A stretch of 64,000 nt of DNA from Notamacropus eugenii (lineage: Eukaryota; Chordata; Mammalia; Diprotodontia; Macropodidae). The translations under genes were made by a program, and so were the position numbers. Within the stretch, counting starts at the first letter, position 1; the number at the start of each line of letters is the position of its first letter. Location: NCBI RefSeq assembly GCF_028372415.1, contig NC_092876.1, positions 218,785,528-218,849,527 of the forward strand. Direction: 5' to 3'. Shown here one piece after another: positions 59,801 to 64,000 of this stretch. The notes below the pieces were generated by a model that saw only the letters and a program-made list of their open reading frames with translations, was not told the DNA's origin and did not search any database.

Positions 59801-60973
59801 CTGCCCCAGTGGCTTATGTGTTATGTGAGTAGCAGTTCTTTGACAACTGGTGGGATTGGCTGCCTCCTCCAACAGGAGTTGCTTTTCTAGATGAAGGGTG
59901 TGAGAGCTGGGGTTAGAACTAAGCAGGACCTGTGATTTGGGGACATCCTTTTGTGCTTATCTATGCTTCTTGGTGTGGCAGTTGGTTAGCAGCTGCAGTT
60001 GATGATGGTGAGGGAGGTTGGCCCCTTCTCCACTATGATTTCTACCCTCATTGATGACTGTGGGGACTGGACTGGAAGAAGGTCTGATTTTGGGGGGAAT
60101 ACTGTTATTCCCAAAGCTCTTTGGCTTAGAATTTCTGGGCTATCTCCCTCAGATTCCAAGGGCAGGGGTGGTGATTTGACTTGGCTGCCACATTCTGGCT
60201 TTTTCTCTCTCAGGGTGCCTTATAACGTAAGCAGAAGATAAAGCAGTAGTTGGCTTTTTATAAAATAGTCACCATTAAAAATAAGCAGACATTTTAAAAT
60301 TAGTATTTGATCAGAAAGTTCAAATAATACCACTTATAATTTCAGAGCTAGCTAGTCCTAGAATTTGGAAGGGTCTTCATGTTCCTTAATTCAAATACTA
60401 AATCACAAATTAAAATATAATATGGAGTTAATTAGCCTAGGAATTGAATTAATTTAACATCTATGTTCTAAACAACCAATTGAGTTTTGTACCATAACTC
60501 ATTTATAGAATGAGAAAACACTGAGTCTTACTAAATTCCTTTCTACTGCAGACTGGTTTGTGCAATTGAGAGATTTACAAAGGTCTTTTTCTTACATTTG
60601 GCCCTAGATACTAGCTGCTTGTAGGATGTAGGGTAGAGAAACATTATCCACAAAAATTGGCTCATTCAGTGCCGTAACACAGTTTAGGAAAACCTTGTCT
60701 TCTGGTTCAAGGAGTATCCAGTTGGGACAGTTTATAGATAGAGCATATTGCACTTTCCAAGTTAGGGCTTGCATAAAGTGGCCAGGACCTTCCCATCACA
60801 GGATTTTGCACTGTATTATCTCTACTCCTCACTCAAAACTAGTTTATTGATTTTAATCTCTAATTCCCTTTTTAAAGCAAATGACAATTTAAATCAGATT
60901 AGGTATTGATGCTTTATCCTTTTGATAAGTGTGCTTGAGTTTATCTTTTTTCCCCCCAGAGACAATTAATTGA
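44791..60973 (+). CDS. Splice-junction upstream ORF, 8 codons
   Basis: If exon 1 (to 44803) is joined to exon 2 (from 60960), the ATG at 44791 reads MRVGETIN and then TGA at 60971-60973. That is 28 bases upstream of the MARCHF7 ATG. The coordinates span the 16.2-kb intron; only 44791-44803 and 60960-60973 are exonic. The start has G at -3, a moderate context, so it may be partly bypassed. Such uORFs commonly lower translation of the main frame. This depends on the predicted splice being used. Confidence 0.5.
45655..45800 (-). mobile_element. MIR-type SINE fragment, antisense
   Basis: TCCCATTTTACAGGTGAGGA, AACTGAGGCTGAAAGATAAA and flanking core, antisense. Confidence 0.65.
45801..46804. other. 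Intron, nothing recognised
   Basis: Unique-looking intronic sequence with no recognised repeat or exon. Confidence 0.4.
46805..47110 (-). mobile_element. MIR-like SINE fragments, antisense
   Basis: Two overlapping-type copies: GTCTTATTTTACACATAAGA with AAGCCCAAAGAGTCCTAGGA, then CTCATTTTACAGATGAGGAG with ATTAGAATCCAGGTCCTCTG. Both follow the antisense order of MIR3/MON1-like SINEs. Confidence 0.65.
47145..47480 (-). mobile_element. L2 3' part, antisense
   Basis: TTTTTATTAAGTCCCTACTA, TCCCAAGGAGCTTACATGCT and GAATATGAACTGAAGATACT follow the antisense L2 terminus. Confidence 0.65.
47481..48089. other. Intron, nothing recognised
   Basis: No recognised repeat or exon. Confidence 0.4.
48090..48340 (-). 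mobile_element. CORE/MIR-type SINE, antisense
   Basis: AACACTTTAAAGTTTGCAAA, TTGTGACAACTTTGTGAGGT, GCAGGATTTGAACTCAGATA and CCAGCTCTTTAATCTACTAC, antisense order, nearly complete. Confidence 0.85.
48455..48695 (-). mobile_element. tRNA-related CORE-SINE, antisense
   Basis: Near-complete reverse complement of the SINE at 3145: TTGACCCCATTTGGGGTTTT, TTTGCCATTTCCTTCTCCAG, AAGTGACTTGCCTAGGGTCA, TTTGAACTCGGGAAGATGAG and CACTCTGCCACCTAGC. Confidence 0.9.
48700..48820 (-). mobile_element. MIR-like SINE fragment, antisense
   Basis: CAACCAGGTCCTCTGATTCC and AGATCCAGCACTGTACCACT mark the head of an antisense MIR3-like SINE. Confidence 0.6.
48821..49574. other. Intron, nothing recognised
   Basis: No recognised repeat or exon. 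Confidence 0.4.
49575..49845 (-). mobile_element. CORE/MIR-type SINE, antisense
   Basis: TTACCTATTATGTGTCAAGC, TTGTGCTAAGAGCTTTACAA, GAGGAAACTGAGGCATGCAG and TATTCTATCCACTGCCCTAT, antisense and nearly complete. Confidence 0.85.
49846..50159. other. Intron, nothing recognised
   Basis: No recognised repeat or exon. A 105-codon open frame here has no family resemblance. Confidence 0.35.
50160..50315 (-). mobile_element. MIR3-like SINE, antisense
   Basis: CCCCCTCATTTTATTAATGA, AGTCCAGGGAGGAGCTCATG and TCGGATCCTCTGACTCCAAA, antisense order. Confidence 0.65.
50470..50645 (-). mobile_element. MIR3-like SINE, antisense
   Basis: GACCATTTAGTCCAACTTTC, TCATTTTACAGATCAGATGA and AGAGAAGTTAAGTAGCATGT, antisense order. 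Confidence 0.65.
50646..50999. other. Intron, nothing recognised
   Basis: No recognised repeat or exon. Confidence 0.35.
51000..51220 (-). mobile_element. tRNA-related CORE-SINE, antisense
   Basis: GATACTGAAGTGTTTTGCCA, TTCATTTTACAGATGAAGAA, CCAGGGTCACACAGTGTCTG and ATTCCTGACTCTCATCCATT, antisense order. Confidence 0.85.
51221..51784. other. Intron, nothing recognised
   Basis: No recognised repeat or exon. CACTGCAAAGGGGGCGGGGT near 51524-51543 is an isolated GC box without a CpG island. Confidence 0.35.
51785..51965 (-). mobile_element. tRNA-related CORE-SINE, antisense, diverged
   Basis: GGGCTTTTCTTGGCAGGGAT, ACTGGAGTGGTTTGCTGTTT and AAACAAGTTAAGTGACTTGA, antisense order with an internal deletion. 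Confidence 0.75.
51966..54084. other. Intron, no repeat or exon recognised
   Basis: About 2.1 kb of apparently unique intronic sequence. A polypyrimidine stretch lies at about 51985-52045. A 106-codon open frame (52799-53119) has no recognisable family. Confidence 0.4.
54085..54230 (-). mobile_element. MIR-type SINE fragment, antisense
   Basis: CATTTTACAAAATGCTTTCC, CAGTCCTGTGAGGTAAGTAG and TCTCATTTTACAGATGAAGA, antisense core. Confidence 0.7.
54231..54829. other. Intron, nothing recognised
   Basis: No recognised repeat or exon. Confidence 0.35.
54830..55070 (-). mobile_element. tRNA-related CORE-SINE, antisense
   Basis: Near-complete: TTGACCCCATTTGGGCTTTT, ACACATGAGGAAACTGGAGC, CAGGGTGACACAGCTACTAA, GGCCGGATTTAAACTCAGGT and CACTGCACTACCTAGCTGCC. 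Confidence 0.9.
55075..55235 (-). mobile_element. MIR3-like SINE, antisense
   Basis: CCTCATTTTATAATTGAGGA, AAATTGAGACCCAAAGACAT and AGCTAGATCCTCTGACTACA, antisense order. It abuts the preceding SINE. Confidence 0.75.
55460..55613 (+). mobile_element. L2 3' end
   Basis: TGTAAGCTCCTTAAGGTCAG, AACATAGCATAGTAGGTGCT and AAATAAATGCTTGTTGATTG. Confidence 0.8.
55715..55890 (+). mobile_element. MIR/MON1-type SINE
   Basis: GGAAAGAGCCCTGGATTTAG, TACAAGTCATTTAACTTTTG, TCATTCTGTAAAATGTATTA and TTGGACTAGATGATCCCAAA, in sense order. Confidence 0.8.
55891..56519. other. Intron, little recognised
   Basis: A short antisense MIR-like piece (TTGAGGCCCAGAGAGGTTGG near 56340) is present. The rest is unassigned. 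Confidence 0.4.
56520..56715 (-). mobile_element. MIR3-like SINE, antisense
   Basis: TTAACGAGGTTAAGTGACAT, CAAATGGCAGAACCAAAATT and TGAACCCAGGTCTTTTGACT, antisense and nearly complete. Confidence 0.8.
56755..59155 (+). mobile_element. HAL1-like element D, decayed ORF1
   Basis: A sense element starting GGGGCGGAGCCAAGATGG (about 56758), with roughly 870 bases of 5' UTR, ORF1 (57628-58635) and immediately a purine-rich tail to about 59155. Again there is no ORF2. AAAATGG occurs just before the start and just after the A-rich end (ATAAAATGG), a possible short target duplication. Its ORF1 sequence is clearly more distant from copies A and B than those are from each other, so it belongs to another subfamily. 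Confidence 0.8.
57628..58635 (+). pseudogene. L1-type ORF1p of HAL1-like D, broken
   Basis: The ATG at 57628 starts [20 protein letters not shown], followed by the beginning of a coiled coil. An in-frame TAG at 57859-57861 interrupts it. The frame then continues with [16 protein letters not shown], the RRM region [18 protein letters not shown] and [11 protein letters not shown], up to a stop near 58279. The C-terminal region (IRVTQDLAAS-like, [25 protein letters not shown]) follows in another frame. At least two frame breaks and a few stops make it non-coding today. Confidence 0.85.
59320..59425 (-). mobile_element. L2 3' end, antisense
   Basis: CACTGCTAAGTACTAGGGAT and TCTCTCAAGGAGCTTACTTC, an antisense L2 terminus. 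Confidence 0.65.
59440..60225 (-). pseudogene. Probable Y-box (cold-shock domain) pseudogene, partial
   Basis: On the minus strand around 59500-59600 the translation contains [20 protein letters not shown]. This closely parallels the start of the vertebrate Y-box cold-shock domain (KKVLATKVLGTVKWFNVRN in YBX3, similar in YBX1). Next comes a [10 protein letters not shown]-like stretch where Y-box proteins have GFINRNDTKED. Upstream is a Pro/Ala/Ser/Thr-rich region that could be the variable N terminus. Stops occur throughout, and the RNP core is cut off at the L2 boundary, so it is a fragment of a processed copy. The assignment rests on about 25 residues, and the rest is unaligned. Confidence 0.5.
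60226..60959. other. Intron 1 end, nothing recognised
   Basis: Unassigned AT-rich intron. A polypyrimidine tract at 60946-60957 precedes the splice acceptor. Confidence 0.4.
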
Positions 60974-61001
60974 AATTTGCATTTCACAGACAACCTTAAG
61001 A
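60960..61001 (+). other. MARCHF7: MARCHF7 exon 2, 5' UTR part
   Basis: Forty-two bases lie between the acceptor AG (60958-60959) and the start codon. They contain the end of the splice-created uORF. Confidence 0.75.
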
Positions 61002-61157
61002 ATGGAATCCAAACCTTCAAGGATCCCTAGAAGGATAACTGTTGAGCCCTCCAGTTCTTCCTTAAGTCCTCGAACTGTATCTGGAGGCAGAGGAAGTGGT
61101 ATGAGTGATGCATATCACCCAAGAGAATCTCCATTCAGACTGAATTCTGAGCATCAG
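61002..61157 (+). CDS. MARCHF7: MARCHF7 first coding exon (residues 1-52)
   Basis: MARCHF7 (axotrophin) is an E3 ubiquitin ligase of the membrane-associated RING-CH family. Its catalytic RING-CH domain lies near the C terminus, outside this window. This exon encodes [20 protein letters not shown] at the N terminus, then a Ser/Arg-rich stretch with [20 protein letters not shown] and EHQ. It aligns with human [19 protein letters not shown]...FRLDSEYQ, with one extra serine. The start has a strong context (A at -3, G at +4). The exon ends CAG|GTAACA in phase 0 after 52 codons. This N-terminal region is expected to be disordered. Identification is from memory of the human protein but is very specific. 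Confidence 0.93.
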
Positions 61158-62193
61158 GTAACATTAATTTGAAACATTAAAATTATTTTCCCATTTACTG
61201 CATTAATAGTTAATTTGTGAAGTAATCAGATTATTGTACATTTTTTAAAATTAAGATTTCAAAATTAACTTGAATTGCAGACGTGACTAAATGCATTGTA
61301 CATTTCTAAACCTCCTTTAATAAGGAAATTAAAATTTGTTTTTCTTTCTTCTCACCTCCTCTCTGGTGGTGTTAAATTACAGTGCATGCCCAAAGTAATA
61401 ATGAAATAATTGAGTTGTTATTTTATACATCCATTCCCTTGTCCCAAAACAAAAACATTTTTGACAAGTTTAAAGAAAAACAAATAAGTGATTAATGGAC
61501 TATTCTTTTGTATGGGATACTAATGATCCAACATGAGTAGGGCATAAGTTTTGGCTTGTTGTATAATGATACATCTATATACTTTAATCTTAGGACCTTT
61601 TATGAGTTTTTTGTTTTTATTTTTTTTTCAATTAAAATGCCTACCTGGTGCTCTGTGGTCTTGGAAGAAAGTATTGCCATGAGTATTATTAGAGAAAAGT
61701 GTAGTACATTGCTGTTTAATACAGTTTACTTCATGTTAAGAAGTACTGAAGTTATAGAAGAGATGAATATAAGTAGAGTTCAGTAATTTGTTACGAATGT
61801 AGTTGGGGAATTTGCTAGTTATAAGACTCACTGGATTTTTAGTAAAACTTACCTTGGAAAGTAAATCAGCATCCCTAATACCAGTTTTATAACTCTGGAT
61901 TCTGTGTTGGGTTAAAAGGAGGTTTTCATAATTGAACTTATTTCAAATAAGAGTAATACCATCCTTGTAAAATTGCCACCAGCTCCTTGGGCAATCTTGC
62001 ATGAGAGGTCGAAGTTTCTTAGTCCAAATGTTCTTGAAGGGGAAGGTGTTGATTACATAAAAGGTATGGGACTTTTACAATATTAATTTAAGATTTAGAA
62101 CTTGTGATGAAATTTTTCTGCTTCAACTTGTGACCAAAAATAAAACCATTCCTTTCTCATGTATAAGACATATTGAAAATTGTGGTTTTAAAA

Positions 62194-62234
62194 TTAGGCC
62201 CTTATTTTTTTTTTTTTTTTAGGCCCTTATTTTT
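62194..62234 (-). mobile_element. Poly(A)-only insertion with 16-base duplication
   Basis: TTAGGCCCTTATTTTT occurs at 62194-62209 and again at 62219-62234, with nine extra T's between. On the minus strand the site reads CTT/AAAAAT, a textbook L1 endonuclease target. The inserted material is nothing but A's, so this is a retrotransposition truncated inside its tail. A simple 25-base tandem duplication is the alternative. Confidence 0.6.
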
Positions 62235-62514
62235 AAGATAAATTCAATTTCATGTAGATTAAAAAGTTATTCTTAATATTTGCAGAGCTATTGTGGCCAT
62301 ATTTACTATTAGTACAGATTTTATTATTTGTGTGAAAACAGTGCTATGAAGAAAGTTCCAATGTAGTTTCCAATGGTAACGGAACCACTTTTAGAACTGT
62401 TAGGGAATAAATTTATACACCTTGGGAACAGAACCAGAGTGTGGGAGAGCTTTCAGTACTCAATTGTATTCGTCTAGAATTTGGTTACTCCTTAGGCTCA
62501 TAATTTTGAGCCTG

Positions 62515-62670
62515 GAAAGGGGTACCTAGTTTTAACTCATTTATTGTACAGATTAGGAAATTGAGGCCCAGAAAAGTGAAGAGTGGGCCACACAGGTAAT
62601 AAATGACAAGGGGATCAGACCTGAGTTCTTAGATGTAAAATTCCAGCATTCTTTCTACTTTCACTTCACA
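62515..62670 (-). mobile_element. MIR3-like SINE, antisense
   Basis: ACTCATTTATTGTACAGATT, GAAATTGAGGCCCAGAAAAG and ACACAGGTAATAAATGACAA, antisense order. Confidence 0.7.
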
Positions 62671-64000
62671 ATATTTTGTTGTAAAGAAAGGCTTCAAAGG
62701 TGTTGTATTTTTTTTTCTTTTGTGGAGAGTTGAAGGAAAAAGTGGTCTTAAGTTTTGGATATGACCATTTCCAAAGATTTCTAGTTTGTTATTAATATGC
62801 CATATATTGATAATTTATGGTAGTTAATATAGATGGAAACATTCTGAAAGATGATAGTGATAATAGTAGTATTTGCATAGTGAGGGTTTTGTTTAGTAAA
62901 AGATGTTTTTGAACCCTTTGGTGTAAAGAGAATTTCTGTGGCATCTTTGAGAGTCTTCTAGTTTCATGTTCTTTGATACAATTTTAATATTACAACTTGT
63001 ATCTCTCTAGTTTTATCCCAGAAAAATCAAGGCAGATTTTCCAAAACCAATGCTAAAGATGTTCAATATATGTAAATCTGATTTGGACACCAAAGTACAA
63101 TCAAACTAGAATTAGATTTAGAATCTAAATGATCTTTGACTAAAATTTTCATTGTTCAGAAAAATAGAAACTGATTTAGACTCCTAATGAATTGGATCTG
63201 TTCCCTGAGGGTTTGGTTTTTCTTTGCTAATATGACCATAGGAGCAAATTTCTTGGATTTTTTTTTTTTAATATGGCACTAGTTCCCATAATTGGTAAAA
63301 TATTCCCAACCTGCTTTGCCCTATATAGGTCTAATCCTGACTGGCTTTTTGAGCACCTGAAATATATCTGAGTCAGATATTGAAAACAGCTGTAATAGAG
63401 AACACCTCAGCATATTCCTTTTATTTAGAGATGAGACGCTTTGGTGCATAACTGGTATTATACTACTTCATTTGGGACTTGCTTCAAGGTAAATCTCCTC
63501 TATACATAGAAATTATAAAGAGGAAGTACATGACTTTAGGTTTATCCATTTGAGAGAGCATACTCATTTTTCCTAGAGTAGTTTATTCTGCCTTTCTTGC
63601 CCATCTTTTTCAATGAAAGAAACTCATTTATGTTTTTGTTTATTTTTGTTCTCCATGTTGTGTCTTCAATCTTGTGAATATTGGGTTCACAGATTGGGAT
63701 GCCATTATTATGATTTTTCTTTAACAGTTTTATGAAAAACTTAACATTTATGAACAATGACTACATGTCATCAGACTCAAATTAAATAGGTTAGTTTAAA
63801 TATATAATTGATATCCACAGAGAATAACATGGAGTACATTATTGAGCACAGTGTAGGTTATTTGAGACTTTGAAAGTTTATCTACGTGTATAAATCCTGT
63901 ATGTTTGTTCAAATTTATATGGGATTAATGTGGACATTAATTTATTGAGAAACTCTTCAAAATTTGGAGCATTTAAAATCTCCTTTGAATTGTTCTTTAT

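Larger units (their letters stand above)
44804..60959 (+). other. MARCHF7: MARCHF7 intron 1
   Basis: A 16.2-kb intron bounded by GTAAGCC at 44804 and a polypyrimidine tract plus AG (TTTTTTCCCCCCAG) ending at 60959. It holds mostly old SINEs and L2 fragments, one HAL1-like element and a probable pseudogene, listed separately. No further MARCHF7 exon was recognised inside it. Confidence 0.75.
61158..64000 (+). other. MARCHF7: MARCHF7 intron 2 (partial)
   Basis: It starts GTAACATT and runs off the window. I found no sequence encoding the next expected part of the protein, so exon 3 lies beyond 64000. Apart from the poly(A) insertion and one SINE listed below, it is largely repeat-poor. Confidence 0.75.

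Noticed and set aside
61158-64000. Search for the second coding exon of MARCHF7
   Set aside because: No frame encoding the Ser-rich continuation of the protein was found, so it should lie to the right of the window.

Overview
The window is mammalian and almost certainly marsupial nuclear DNA. It has a vertebrate CpG-island promoter, intron and exon structure, and a dense load of L1, L2, CORE/MIR-type SINEs and LTR remnants whose 3' ends have the forms typical of marsupial genomes. I cannot name the species. No bacterial, organellar or CRISPR content is present. All repeat family names rest on recognition by eye, not on a library search.

The one host gene is the 5' end of MARCHF7 (MARCH7, axotrophin, a RING-CH E3 ubiquitin ligase) on the + strand. 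A CpG island (about 44.1-45.5 kb) holds the promoter and a non-coding first exon ending at 44803. A 16.2-kb intron separates it from the first coding exon (60960-61157, ATG at 61002). That exon encodes the conserved [12 protein letters not shown] terminus and 52 residues in all. The rest of the gene lies beyond the right edge. A short upstream ORF is created across the exon 1/exon 2 junction.

Regions: 1-4.2 kb is intergenic DNA with SINEs, L2 ends and an LTR-like block. 4.2-7.0 kb is AT-rich, largely repeat-free DNA with a possible decayed coding trace. 7.0-18.4 kb is an L1/L2 cluster with nested insertions. 19.0-21.8 kb and 24.2-26.3 kb are two minus-strand 'half-L1' (HAL1-like) elements with ORF1 but no ORF2, one of them with an uninterrupted 362-residue ORF1. 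28.9-30.1 kb is an L1 ORF2 fragment. 31.2-33.9 kb holds two oppositely oriented L2 copies. 33.9-39.2 kb has L1 pieces, a retroposed endogenous-retrovirus transcript and LTRs. 39.6-44.0 kb is mostly L2 and SINE fragments. Intron 1 (44.8-61.0 kb) carries many old SINEs, a fourth HAL1-like element (56.75-59.15 kb) and a probable Y-box pseudogene.

The most notable observations are four ORF1-only L1 derivatives within 46 kb, sharing a compound 3' tail where it can be compared; a fragmentary class I retroviral transcript that appears to have been reinserted by L1 machinery (A-rich tail plus a 16-bp target duplication); a nearly pure poly(A) insertion with an L1-type target duplication in MARCHF7 intron 2; and a BANP-type palindrome plus a splice-created uORF at the MARCHF7 5' end. 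I found no clearly new gene system.
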